Shown here one piece after another: positions 9,149-17,624 of a stretch of DNA of 64,000 bases. A model generated the notes under the pieces. It saw nothing but the letters and a program-made list of their open reading frames with translations, ran no database searches and was not told the DNA's origin. Each line of letters begins with the position of its first letter. Positions within the stretch are counted from its first letter, which is position 1. The stretch is from Desulforapulum autotrophicum HRM2 (GTDB lineage Bacteria > Desulfobacterota > Desulfobacteria > Desulfobacterales > Desulfobacteraceae), in NCBI RefSeq assembly GCF_000020365.1, contig NC_012108.1, forward strand, positions 2,232,001 to 2,296,000, read 5' to 3'. A program made the translations under genes and the position numbers.

Positions 9149-10429
9149 ATGAAAATCCTTCATATTTCAGCACTGCCAGTATGGTCCATGGATGGAAAGG
9201 GAGGAATGCCCTCTTTAAGGGAAACATTAAAAGGTCATATTCGTGCAAATCATGAAATAGAAATGATTTCACCCTATTATGACCTTTTTTCGGATGATTT
9301 AAAACCTTTGCATATAGAAAGAGGGAAAGGCTATTCTATACACGTGGCTCCTTGTTCATGGTTGCCACCGCTTAAACGGTTTAGAAACAGAGTCAGTAAA
9401 ATTTCCGGCAGAAATTCAATTCCATATCCTTTTAGGTGGATAATTAATGTGTCTATGCTTTTGCTGTTAACATTGAGTCTCTTAATTAAAGCCAGGAAGG
9501 TTTGTAAATATGGTAAATTCAAACCAGATCTTATCTATGCCCATAATCAGTATGCCTCTTTATCCGGTTTCTTTTTAGGCCAGATTTTTGAAATACCTAA
9601 TGTGACAAGATTATATGGAACTTTTCTGGCCGATTTAATGAACAAACCCTTTGTATATTTTCGTTACCCAACAGCGGCAGCCGGTTATTTAATACCGTCA
9701 ACACTCTTAATTTGCGCCAATGACGGTACAAGAGGAGATGAAGTTGCTGGAAAATTTAACCTGTCTTCCCAACGCTTCCGTTTCTGGCAGAACGGGATTG
9801 ATCCTCCCTCAAAAAAACCGACGACCACAAGAAAAGAACTTGTAGATCGGTTTGGTCCCACTCTTCGAGAAAATAGCCAATGGGCAATTTCCTGTTCACG
9901 TTTGAGCAGTTGGAAACGTATTGACCGGATGCTTCATGCCTTGGAAATATGTCGAAATAAGGGCGTGGATTGCCAACTTCTAATTGCAGGGGATGGCCCT
10001 GAAAAAGAGGAATTGCAGGATTTGGCAAAAAATCTTAATTTGACCGAAAATGTTATTTGGCTTGGATCTGTCGCCCACGATGATATCTGGGCATTGATGA
10101 ATTTTGCCGATGTGTTTTTGATCACCAACGATGTGACCAATAGGTGCAACCCGTTATATGAAGCAGCTTGGGCCGGTCTTCCCGTTGTCTCTGTTATTGA
10201 TCCTTCTACATCGGATTTGCTCCAACATCGAACAAATTCATTGTTAGCTGAAAAAGATGATAACCAGGCATTGGGAAACTACTTATCAGAAGTACTCGAG
10301 GATGAGGGGTTGAGAATCAAGTTTCAATCTGAACAGAAAAAACTGGCATCCTCTTTCTGGACATGGGAAGAACGAATGAAGGTTGAAGTTAAAGAACTTG
10401 AAAAATTAGTTTTTAAAAGCGAAAATTGA
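9149..10429 (+). CDS. GT4-family glycosyltransferase
   Basis: A 426-residue GT-B glycosyltransferase. The N-terminal half starts MKILHISALPVW and contains one hydrophobic stretch (about residues 95-115) that probably rests on the membrane. The C-terminal half has the GT4 nucleotide-sugar site: AISCSRLSSWKRIDRMLHA, then GDGPEKEELQ, FADVFLITND and the E-x7-E-like segment NPLYEAAWAGLPVV. It transfers a sugar to a lipid-linked polysaccharide intermediate; donor and acceptor are not readable. The next gene, the polymerase, starts 4 bp after its stop, which points to translational coupling. Its own promoter region was displaced by the ISKra4 insertion upstream. Confidence 0.88.
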   Translation: MKILHISALPVWSMDGKGGMPSLRETLKGHIRANHEIEMISPYYDLFSDDLKPLHIERGKGYSIHVAPCSWLPPLKRFRNRVSKISGRNSIPYPFRWIINVSMLLLLTLSLLIKARKVCKYGKFKPDLIYAHNQYASLSGFFLGQIFEIPNVTRLYGTFLADLMNKPFVYFRYPTAAAGYLIPSTLLICANDGTRGDEVAGKFNLSSQRFRFWQNGIDPPSKKPTTTRKELVDRFGPTLRENSQWAISCSRLSSWKRIDRMLHALEICRNKGVDCQLLIAGDGPEKEELQDLAKNLNLTENVIWLGSVAHDDIWALMNFADVFLITNDVTNRCNPLYEAAWAGLPVVSVIDPSTSDLLQHRTNSLLAEKDDNQALGNYLSEVLEDEGLRIKFQSEQKKLASSFWTWEERMKVEVKELEKLVFKSEN

Positions 10430-10433
10430 TCCT

Positions 10434-11762
10434 ATGTTTTCTCTCAAGCCAATACTTTTTATAAGTTTGTTTCTTATATGTACTTGTGGGGCCGTCTTTT
10501 TACCTCATTTAGGTGTTTATGGATATATCGCAGATTATTGCATAGGACCATCGCAACAGTGGTGGGAAGCGCCTTTTTCAGGCATTGGAATACGTTATTC
10601 CTTCAGCCTTGCCCTGGCCACTATCCTGGGGTTTGTTTTACAAAGGCATAAGCTCAGGTTTGGATTCTCAGCTATACAGAGGCAGGAAACTCTTTTGCTT
10701 CTTTTTTTGTGCGTGATATGGTTATCATCTATTTTCGGAGTTTCGACTGTGGATAGATATAGTACTGTGGACCATCCTACTGTTAAATTTACAAAGGTTG
10801 TTGTGTTTATTTTCCTGATGACTCACATCATTACAGATAAAAATAAATTTAACGGACTTTTTTGGGTGTTTGTAATGTGTGCATTGGTACTAGGTTTGCA
10901 GGCGTGGGAGCTACCCAGAAGATCATTTATTGCAGGTCGGCTTGAGGGAATTGGTGGTGCTGATTTTGCTGAGTCTAATTTCTTTGGGTCCTTTATGGCA
11001 GCGATGCTGCCTCTTATCGGCGTTCAGTTGCTTAGAAGTAAAAAATGGATTCTAAAAATTGTATGTTTGGTTGCTGCAGCGTTTACAGCTAACGCTGTTG
11101 TGCTTTGTAGAAGTAGGGGCGCTTTAGTTGGGATTGCTATGGGATGCTTTGCTGCCATGCTTATGGCCCCAAAACAGTATAAAAAAAAAATTGCGATTGG
11201 TTTAGTCCTGGGTGTATTGGGGGGATTATACGTCACTGATCAGCAGTTTTTAGAGCGTATGACAAGTATTGTTGTATCAGAAGAGGAAGAGCGAGACGAA
11301 TCAGCGGCAAGCCGTTTTCGACTTTGGCAGGCAGGGGCTCAAATGGTATCAGATCATCCTCTTGGTATTGGTATCGGCAATTGGTATCAGACTATAGTAA
11401 TCTATATCCCTGAGTATGAAGGTAAAGATTCTCACAATACTTATGTAAAATGTGTAGCTGAGTTAGGAATTCAAGGGCTATTTTTATTCGCCTTGATAAT
11501 TTTTTTTGCTTTAAAGGAAAATTCGAGAATAAAGGCCATGTCAGATCGATTACCGCCTGAAATTGCAAATGATTTTATAATACTTTCGTTTGGACTCTGT
11601 ATATCCATTGTAATCATTCTTACCTGTGGCTTAACAATAACCATGATTTACACTGAAATTATATGGATATTGCTGATGTTGCCCGTATGTCTTAGAAGGG
11701 CTCTGGAAAATGCAATCATGGAATATGAAACTGAAGTAACTGAAGTAACCATGGTAAGCTAA
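10434..11762 (+). CDS. O-antigen polymerase/ligase family protein (Wzy/WaaL type)
   Basis: A 442-residue inner-membrane protein with about 11-12 helices. A large periplasmic loop contains HPLGIGIGNWYQT and DSHNTYVKCVAELGIQG (about residues 305-355), the pattern of the Wzy_C / O-antigen ligase domain, in which a histidine and arginines act in glycan transfer. SRGALVGIAMGC around 225 marks the helix before that loop. It would polymerise flipped repeat units or attach glycan to a carrier. With the Wzx-like flippase it gives the core of a Wzx/Wzy-type pathway. The start is 4 bp after the GT4 stop; the TPR gene follows after 12 bp. Confidence 0.87.
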   Translation: MFSLKPILFISLFLICTCGAVFLPHLGVYGYIADYCIGPSQQWWEAPFSGIGIRYSFSLALATILGFVLQRHKLRFGFSAIQRQETLLLLFLCVIWLSSIFGVSTVDRYSTVDHPTVKFTKVVVFIFLMTHIITDKNKFNGLFWVFVMCALVLGLQAWELPRRSFIAGRLEGIGGADFAESNFFGSFMAAMLPLIGVQLLRSKKWILKIVCLVAAAFTANAVVLCRSRGALVGIAMGCFAAMLMAPKQYKKKIAIGLVLGVLGGLYVTDQQFLERMTSIVVSEEEERDESAASRFRLWQAGAQMVSDHPLGIGIGNWYQTIVIYIPEYEGKDSHNTYVKCVAELGIQGLFLFALIIFFALKENSRIKAMSDRLPPEIANDFIILSFGLCISIVIILTCGLTITMIYTEIIWILLMLPVCLRRALENAIMEYETEVTEVTMVS

Positions 11763-11774
11763 GGGATATTTAAT

Positions 11775-12395
11775 ATGTGTGCAATACAAGCAGAGCGAAG
11801 CTTACATGAGAAGAATTCAATTATAAAGACAGTTTTTACAAATATTTCCTTGATATTGGTGTTGCTGTTGATTACGAATAGCAATGGTTTTACAAAAACG
11901 CTCCAGGAACATGTTAGTGTTTTGACTAAAAAAGCTGATGAGTCTTCCAAGCAGGGAAATCACGCCTTGGCTTTCACCTACATAAATCAAGCAATAAAAT
12001 TACAACCTAAAAATTATAATTTATACTATACTCGTGCTTTTATCCTTGGTCGTGCAGGGCAGTATTCTAAAGCAATCAAGGAATTTAGCCGATTTGTAAA
12101 AAATGATAAATTTTCCCACGCTATTCGGTTTCGAGCAGATTGTTTTCTGGCAATAAATCAATTGCAAAAAGCAGCCAATGACTATGTCATGTTTTTAAGG
12201 TTTGCTCCAAAAGATGGCAAGGTCTGGTCTTATCTGGTTGAGACTCTTGCCCTGATGGGTAATAGAAAAGCCGCATTGGATGCTGTAAATCGTGGTTTGT
12301 CTACCAATTCCCATTGGTCTGATAGATTGACTGTTCTTCAGAAACAAATATTTTCGGGTCAAAAAATTATTCCACACAAGCCTCTATCAAACTAA
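11775..12395 (+). CDS. Small TPR protein with N-terminal signal/anchor
   Basis: A 206-residue protein. Residues 18-40 form a hydrophobic signal or anchor (IIKTVFTNISLILVLLLITNSNG), so most of it is periplasmic. The rest is three to four TPR units (for example ALAFTYINQAIKLQPKNYNLYYTRAFILGRAGQYSKAI reads as two helical pairs, around 62-99). TPR proteins of this kind scaffold polysaccharide assembly or export complexes; no enzyme motif is present. It is 12 bp after the polymerase gene and 25 bp before a glycosyltransferase, so it is part of the same transcript. Confidence 0.8.
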   Translation: MCAIQAERSLHEKNSIIKTVFTNISLILVLLLITNSNGFTKTLQEHVSVLTKKADESSKQGNHALAFTYINQAIKLQPKNYNLYYTRAFILGRAGQYSKAIKEFSRFVKNDKFSHAIRFRADCFLAINQLQKAANDYVMFLRFAPKDGKVWSYLVETLALMGNRKAALDAVNRGLSTNSHWSDRLTVLQKQIFSGQKIIPHKPLSN

Positions 12396-12420
12396 CATTT
12401 ATCGGAGATTTGAATTTAAT

Positions 12421-13566
12421 TTGAAATTGTCAATGAGTCCGATGCTAAGAAAAATTCAACCTGAATTAAGAGTCGTTATTATTCTTTCTGAACTCAGGGC
12501 AGGGGGAATGGAACGCCTGGTCATCCATCTGGCCAAAGGCTTATCGTCCAAAAATATTCCCACCATGGTCATCTGTCTCCAGAATCCAGGAGAACTTTCA
12601 GAAGAATTTAAACACAGTCCGGTGTTGGTCAGGGCTATCGGCAGTCACAGTGGTTGGGATTTAAAGGCCATTTGGTCGATAGGGCGTCTGTTAAGAGAAT
12701 TTAAACCATCCATCATTAATATTCATGATTATTCAAGTGCACCCTATGCTGTTATGGCAAGTAAACTGTTCAGGAAAGTGCCTGTGCTGTTCACTGCCCA
12801 TGGCCTTTTATATCAGGGTTTTGATGATCTGAAGAACCGATGTCGTTTTTTTTCAAGGTTTTTTGCTGGCCTCACTGCAGTCTCTGAAGCTGTTGGCAAG
12901 CGCCATCAGGGGTATCTGAACTGGAAAAAGCTTATCCAGATTATCCCGAATGGCGTACCTGGCTTTAAAAAAAATGGAATGCTTCGTCAAAAAGTTAGAA
13001 CAGAACTTGGTCTTGATAAAGACGATGTTTTTTTCCTGGCAGTTGGAAATCCCAGGCCTGAAAAAGGATTTGAAGATCTTCTCCAGGCTACAGCGCTTCT
13101 TAAAGATGCTGATCCACAGAAAAAAATTAAAGTAGCAGTTGCCGGTAAACTATCTGACAGCCCGTACTGCAGGATGTTGCAGGAATCTCTGGTTAAAGAA
13201 AACTTAAAACAATGTTTTTCATTTTTAGGGTTTCGTAGTGATACTGATGCGCTTTATAACGCTGCCGATGTTTTTGTGCTGTCCAGCAGAAGTGAAGGCC
13301 TGCCCATGGTGATACTTGAAGCAATGATGGCCGGTCTCCCTGTTATTGCAACACGGGTAGGTGGTATTCCCAAAATGATGGGTAAAAATGGTATCTTGGT
13401 TGAGGCAGCTAATCCTGAGGAACTCTCATCAGCCATGCATTGTTGCCTGTTTAAAAATGGTATTATTGAAAAATTTGGCCGAATGGGCAATGAACTCGTT
13501 AGAACCCAATATGGTTTAGATCAGATGGTTAATAACTATCTTAGCACCTACCAGGGTTTGATTTAA
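12421..13566 (+). CDS. GT4-family glycosyltransferase (PEP-CTERM/EpsH-type sugar-transferase-like)
   Basis: A 381-residue GT-B glycosyltransferase. LRAGGMERLVIHLAKGL (about 25-41) is the N-terminal donor-loop signature; VGNPRPEKGFEDLLQA, ADVFVLSSRSEGLPMVILEAMMAG and VATRVGGIP-like sequence form the C-terminal GT4 site, with the E-x7-E pair in EGLPMVILE. It resembles the sugar transferases found with exosortase systems (stp2-like), a likeness by eye only. The start is TTG 12421, 13 bp after GGAG; an in-frame ATG at 12433 would remove four residues and is an alternative. The following glycosyltransferase gene begins 5 bp after the stop. Confidence 0.85.
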   Translation: MKLSMSPMLRKIQPELRVVIILSELRAGGMERLVIHLAKGLSSKNIPTMVICLQNPGELSEEFKHSPVLVRAIGSHSGWDLKAIWSIGRLLREFKPSIINIHDYSSAPYAVMASKLFRKVPVLFTAHGLLYQGFDDLKNRCRFFSRFFAGLTAVSEAVGKRHQGYLNWKKLIQIIPNGVPGFKKNGMLRQKVRTELGLDKDDVFFLAVGNPRPEKGFEDLLQATALLKDADPQKKIKVAVAGKLSDSPYCRMLQESLVKENLKQCFSFLGFRSDTDALYNAADVFVLSSRSEGLPMVILEAMMAGLPVIATRVGGIPKMMGKNGILVEAANPEELSSAMHCCLFKNGIIEKFGRMGNELVRTQYGLDQMVNNYLSTYQGLI

Positions 13567-13571
13567 ACCAA

Positions 13572-14744
13572 ATGAAAATTTTGTCTTTTTCCTATTGTTT
13601 CCCCAATTCCACCAATAAAAATTGGGGAATATTTGTATTCCAGCGTCTTGCGGCATTGGCAAAAATACAAGACCTGAAGGTCTGTTCTCCTGTGCCATGG
13701 TTTCCTTTTTTAATAAATAAAGATGTTCAAAAATCCGGAATAGAACTATGGGAAGGGCTTGAAGTTCACAGGCCCAGGTTTTTTTATACTCCGGGCATTT
13801 TTAAAAATAAGGACGCTCGGTTATACGCAAGGGGAATCAGAACCTGGTTTTTAAAATTATGTAAAGAATGGAAACCAGATATTCTGGATGCACATTTTGT
13901 CTGGCCAGATGGTGTGGGGGTATCCTTACTCGCACGAGAGCTTGGAATTCCCTATGTGATTACCCTGCGGGGAAAATTATACGAATGCATTAAAATCTCT
14001 TCCCAGCGAAAACAGTGCGCCGATGCATTAAAGAATGCTGCAGCCGTTATCAGTGTGTCCGGGCTGATGGCCGGGGAAGCAATAAAACTTGGAGTTGATA
14101 AAGATCGAATTACAATCATTCCAAATGGCGTTGATACAGATGTGTTTTCGATTAAAGATAAAAGAATGTGCAGGCAAAAGCTTGATCTTCCCATGGACAA
14201 AAGACTGCTGGTCACCGTGGCCCATCTTGGCCACAGAAAAGGCCACCATGAAGTGATTCAGGCCCTTGCTGGACTTCCCGATGATGTCAACCTTGTCCTT
14301 GTGGGCGGACCGGCCCAGGGGGGGACGGCTGAAGAGCTGAAAGCCCTGGCAAATAAAGCCGGGGTAGGAGATAAACTGATCCTGACAGGGCCCCAGCCCT
14401 ATGAGCGTATTCCCCTGTATTTTGGTGCGGCAGATGCAAGCGTCCTTGCCTCCTACCGTGAGGGGTGCCCCAATGCCGTGCTTGAGAGTCTTGCCTGTGG
14501 AACGCCCGTCGTGGCAAGTGATGTGGGGGCTGTTCGGGATATTCTGCCGGTGCCGGACGCAGGTCGTATTGTCCCCCCCCGGACGGTTGAACCCCTGGAA
14601 AAAGCCATGGCGGATGTGCTGAGTCATGAGTGGAGTCCTGAAGATGTTGTTAATTCAAGCAGGATTCGATCCTGGAATCAGGTCGCAGAAGAGGTGCAGA
14701 AAATTTTTAAAGATGTGGTATATTCAAGGCGGGAAGAAATATAA
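13572..14744 (+). CDS. GT4-family glycosyltransferase
   Basis: A 390-residue GT-B enzyme of the WcaL/PelF-like sort. DAHFVWPDGVGVSLLAREL around 112-130 is the acceptor-domain helix; VTVAHLGHRKGHHEVIQAL, GDKLILTGPQPYERIPLYFGAAD and REGCPNAVLESLACGTPVVA supply the nucleotide-sugar site, including the E-x7-E pair (EGCPNAVLE). It follows the previous glycosyltransferase by 5 bp, so the two probably add successive sugars. From about 14.2 kb the sequence becomes visibly more GC-rich, which suggests a joint between differently acquired parts of the locus within or near this gene. Confidence 0.88.
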   Translation: MKILSFSYCFPNSTNKNWGIFVFQRLAALAKIQDLKVCSPVPWFPFLINKDVQKSGIELWEGLEVHRPRFFYTPGIFKNKDARLYARGIRTWFLKLCKEWKPDILDAHFVWPDGVGVSLLARELGIPYVITLRGKLYECIKISSQRKQCADALKNAAAVISVSGLMAGEAIKLGVDKDRITIIPNGVDTDVFSIKDKRMCRQKLDLPMDKRLLVTVAHLGHRKGHHEVIQALAGLPDDVNLVLVGGPAQGGTAEELKALANKAGVGDKLILTGPQPYERIPLYFGAADASVLASYREGCPNAVLESLACGTPVVASDVGAVRDILPVPDAGRIVPPRTVEPLEKAMADVLSHEWSPEDVVNSSRIRSWNQVAEEVQKIFKDVVYSRREEI

Positions 14745-14757
14745 CGGGAGGAAAATT

Positions 14758-14997
14758 ATGCCGACAGCATTAGAAAAGTGTCAACAACAGGTAAAGCACC
14801 TTTCTTTGCAGGAACGTGCTTTATTGATCAAGGTTCTTATTGATGACCTTGATGACCTTGATGAACTTGATCTGGAGCAACTCTGGATCAAGGAGGCGTC
14901 CAGACGGTTTCAGGAATTTAAGGCCGGAAACATCAAATCAAGGCTTGGAGCAGATGTTTTTCATGATTCCCGGGCAAAGCTGCAGGATGTTCGATGA
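14758..14997 (+). CDS. Addiction-module antitoxin component (TIGR02574-like)
   Basis: A 79-residue acidic protein of the putative addiction module component family. The pattern LSLQERALLIKVLIDDLDD followed by LWIKEASRRFQEFKAG is the family core, a short helical protein that binds the ParE/RelE partner. ATG 14758 is preceded by GGGAGGA at a good distance. The frame is open further upstream but that part overlaps the glycosyltransferase and is not needed. Its stop overlaps the toxin start by 4 bp (ATGA), the usual antitoxin-first arrangement. It sits in the polysaccharide operon 13 bp after a glycosyltransferase. Confidence 0.85.
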   Translation: MPTALEKCQQQVKHLSLQERALLIKVLIDDLDDLDELDLEQLWIKEASRRFQEFKAGNIKSRLGADVFHDSRAKLQDVR

Positions 14998-15284
14998 AGC
15001 TTCGGTTTCTTGAACCGGCCGAAGCAGAAATGATGGAAGCAGCTGCCTATTATGAAGTTCAGGTTGAAAGACTTGGCACAAATTTTCTTGACATCATTGA
15101 AGCAGCAGTGGCTGAAATAATCGAGAACCCAGGAACATGGCCAAAAAATGAACTGGGGATACAAAGGCGACTGGTACGCCGTTTTCCCTATTCCATCCTC
15201 TATGCCGTTCATGAAGATGAGGTTATCATTACCGCTATTATGCACCAGAAGCAAAAACCCCGTTACTGGATAGGTAGATTATAG
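14994..15284 (+). CDS. ParE/RelE-family toxin
   Basis: A 96-residue protein with the ParE/RelE fold pattern: PAEAEMMEAAAYYE at the N-terminus, a central helix with FLDIIEAAVAEIIENPG, then RRLVRRFPYSILYAVHEDEVIITAIMH, which corresponds to the C-terminal sheet carrying the R-x-FPY-x-I-x-Y motif. Members block gyrase (ParE) or cleave mRNA on the ribosome (RelE); which applies cannot be told. Translation is coupled to the antitoxin through an ATGA overlap. The ATP-grasp gene follows 28 bp later, so the pair may be transcribed with the polysaccharide genes. Confidence 0.87.
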   Translation: MKLRFLEPAEAEMMEAAAYYEVQVERLGTNFLDIIEAAVAEIIENPGTWPKNELGIQRRLVRRFPYSILYAVHEDEVIITAIMHQKQKPRYWIGRL

Positions 15285-15312
15285 ATTTTAATTTAAAGCA
15301 AGGAATAGGGAT

Positions 15313-16584
15313 ATGTACGCTGTTAAGCAGATAAATAAGAAGAAAAAAGAATCAACTGATAAAAGGCGCAGTGTCCTTGCCATGGTGGGTGATACACAGG
15401 TCGGCTTATGGGTGGTGAGGAGCCTTGCGCAAAACGGAATAACAGTTCATTCAATTGTAAAATCAAAATATGGACAGCCTGCCCAAAGTTGCTATTCAAC
15501 CAGTGCCTGGGTTATGGAATCCCCCACTAACAGCCCTGAATTCGTAGATGAGATTGAATCCTTGGTCAAGCTGCTTGATGTGGGTTCGATCATGCCCGTG
15601 GCAGAAACCTATCATAATGTTTTGATTGACCAACGGGATCGTTTTGAGCCGGATGTTCATCTGTTTTCACCAACCCGGGAATGTTTTGACAAGGTAACGG
15701 ATAAGGACTATATGCAGTCCCTGTGTCAGAAATTGGGAGTTCCCGTTGCCAAGGGGATGCGACTGGATCAGTTGATGGCCCCTGAGAACAGGGATGCGCT
15801 ACAATTACCCCTTGTTTTTAGGACAAGGAGGCAGAATATCCAGGGGGGGCAGGCTCCCTGGAAAGCGGCCTATGCTGAGACTGAAGAGGAGCTTCAGCAA
15901 GTATATGAACAGGTCAAGACCTATGCGGATAATATTATTGTTCAGGAGTATTGCCCTGGAGCAGAGGACCATGTTCAGATCATGATGCATGAGGGGGAAC
16001 CCTTTATGGTGGGGGATTATATTGGAGAACACCATATGCCCCTGGCAGGAGGCGTGACAACCCAGCGGGTGAGCTGCCACCATGAAGATCTTGTCAATGA
16101 TGCCATTAAACTTTTTAAAGCCGTGGGTTATGATGGCCTTGGCGGACTCCAGTTTCACTATGACCCGGATACGGGAAAGTATATTTTTCTTGAGATCAAT
16201 CCCCGGTTTATTGGTGGAACACCTACCCTTATCATGGCTGGTTTTCAAACATCCTTTCTTTTCTGGCAGAGCCATTTTGAGCCCGAGAAGATGAAAAAAA
16301 CGCCATATAAATTAGGTCTTAGATCCAGAATCCTTGGGGGGGATGCCAACTGGATGATCGGCATGATTCGAGGGGATCAATTACCACCGGGTCAAAAACG
16401 AACTGGAAAAATCATGACCATACTTAAGTTTTTATGGAATTGTGGACCATGGACAAAGGACGATTCTTTTATGTGGAGAGATCCAAAACCGTTTCTGGTG
16501 GATTTCATGCAGATGAGTAAGAAATTAGGTGCCCAGGGCCATGACATTATTGGAAATCCTGAATCCCAGAATTCAAAACATTAG
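15313..16584 (+). CDS. ATP-grasp ligase (third of three)
   Basis: A 423-residue protein. After a lysine-rich N-terminal tail, AMVGDTQVGLWVVRSLAQNG (about 23-42) is a nucleotide-binding-like pre-ATP-grasp domain. The ATP-grasp part shows PLVFRTRRQNIQGGQ, IIVQEYCPGAEDHVQIMM (hinge) and FLEINPRFIGG, an intact E-x-N-x-R metal motif near residue 295. It is thus a complete carboxylate-amine ligase-type enzyme. It is followed 11 bp later by a deacetylase gene and then an adenylate-forming enzyme. An attractive but inferred route is deacetylation to expose an amine, then ligation of an acid to it. Confidence 0.87.
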   Translation: MYAVKQINKKKKESTDKRRSVLAMVGDTQVGLWVVRSLAQNGITVHSIVKSKYGQPAQSCYSTSAWVMESPTNSPEFVDEIESLVKLLDVGSIMPVAETYHNVLIDQRDRFEPDVHLFSPTRECFDKVTDKDYMQSLCQKLGVPVAKGMRLDQLMAPENRDALQLPLVFRTRRQNIQGGQAPWKAAYAETEEELQQVYEQVKTYADNIIVQEYCPGAEDHVQIMMHEGEPFMVGDYIGEHHMPLAGGVTTQRVSCHHEDLVNDAIKLFKAVGYDGLGGLQFHYDPDTGKYIFLEINPRFIGGTPTLIMAGFQTSFLFWQSHFEPEKMKKTPYKLGLRSRILGGDANWMIGMIRGDQLPPGQKRTGKIMTILKFLWNCGPWTKDDSFMWRDPKPFLVDFMQMSKKLGAQGHDIIGNPESQNSKH

Positions 16585-16595
16585 GACTTAAAACC

Positions 16596-17600
16596 ATGAA
16601 ACCAGGCGTATTTTTAACCTTTGATGTGGAGTGCAGCATGGGAGGCGCATGGGGGACCAACCTGAAACCCATTCCCCCGTCAAGGGGTATGATGGGACAG
16701 TATGGGGATAACGCCTATGGTCTTCCTTTGATTTGCGATATCCTGAATCGTTATGACATAAAGGCCACATTTTTCCTGGAGCCGTTTAATGATGAGCTCG
16801 GCTATCCCGGTGAGACGGAGCCGATCTGTCAATACCTGGTGGACCATGGCCAGGATGTTCAGTTGCATATCCACCCGGGCCATTATCACTATGGGTGTTA
16901 TTTGTCAGGCAAACCCTATAAACAGACGGATCAAATTGCAGATTTGTCTCCTGAACTGCAAAAGCAGATTATACATGAAGGGGCTGACCGTTTAACCCAA
17001 TGGACCGGTAAAAAACCCATTGCCTTTCGGGCCGGAAATATGGGGGCATCTGAACAAACACTTAAAGTTCTGCCGGAGACAGGAATCTGGATAGACAGCA
17101 GTTATACCTTTCCCTATGTGGGGGGGCAATGCCTTTTTCCTGACGGTGATCGGTATAATGGCTCCAAGTGGTATGGGGATGTCCTTGAGGTTGCATTGTC
17201 TGGGTTTCAGCAGCCGGACTGGCCTGGGTTGTACCCGAGTAAACCCGTGGATTTAATGGGGTCCTGCTTTGAAGAATGCCGGGATGCAGTTCAAATGATT
17301 TGTGATGCCGGTGGGGATGCGGTTCTTATTTTGCACAGCTTCAGTTTGTTCAAGGTCAAAGATAAACAATACAACGGCGGAAAACTGAACAGGATTGTAG
17401 CCAGGCGGTTTGAGAAATTTTGTCAATGGCTGAACACCCATGGAGAAACGTATCCGGCTCGCACATTCAGCGAACTTGGGCAGATGGTTGAGAATGGGGG
17501 CTATAAACCGATATCCGTTGAACCCTGCACCATTAACCGCCCGATCCGGGCATTGACCCGGAAAGTGATACAGGGGTTGAATAATTTTTATGTTTTTTAG
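16596..17600 (+). CDS. Polysaccharide deacetylase-like protein
   Basis: A 334-residue protein with a variant NodB fold. LTFDVECSMGG places D10 and E12 where carbohydrate esterase 4 enzymes have their first acidic motif; LHIHPGH gives H91, H93 and H96 as the metal site; AFRAGNMGAS (about 145-154) is motif 3 with its arginine; VLILHSFS near 247 supplies the last histidine. All catalytic positions appear filled, so it is probably active. It has no signal peptide, so it acts in the cytoplasm on a precursor or lipid-linked sugar. It is 11 bp after the ATP-grasp gene. Confidence 0.83.
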   Translation: MKPGVFLTFDVECSMGGAWGTNLKPIPPSRGMMGQYGDNAYGLPLICDILNRYDIKATFFLEPFNDELGYPGETEPICQYLVDHGQDVQLHIHPGHYHYGCYLSGKPYKQTDQIADLSPELQKQIIHEGADRLTQWTGKKPIAFRAGNMGASEQTLKVLPETGIWIDSSYTFPYVGGQCLFPDGDRYNGSKWYGDVLEVALSGFQQPDWPGLYPSKPVDLMGSCFEECRDAVQMICDAGGDAVLILHSFSLFKVKDKQYNGGKLNRIVARRFEKFCQWLNTHGETYPARTFSELGQMVENGGYKPISVEPCTINRPIRALTRKVIQGLNNFYVF

Positions 17601-17624
17601 CTTAAATTGTTTTGAAGGGGGATT

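Noticed and set aside
14028-14627. 199-codon open frame on the minus strand
   Set aside because: Shadow of the GT4 glycosyltransferase on the other strand; its product has no domain.
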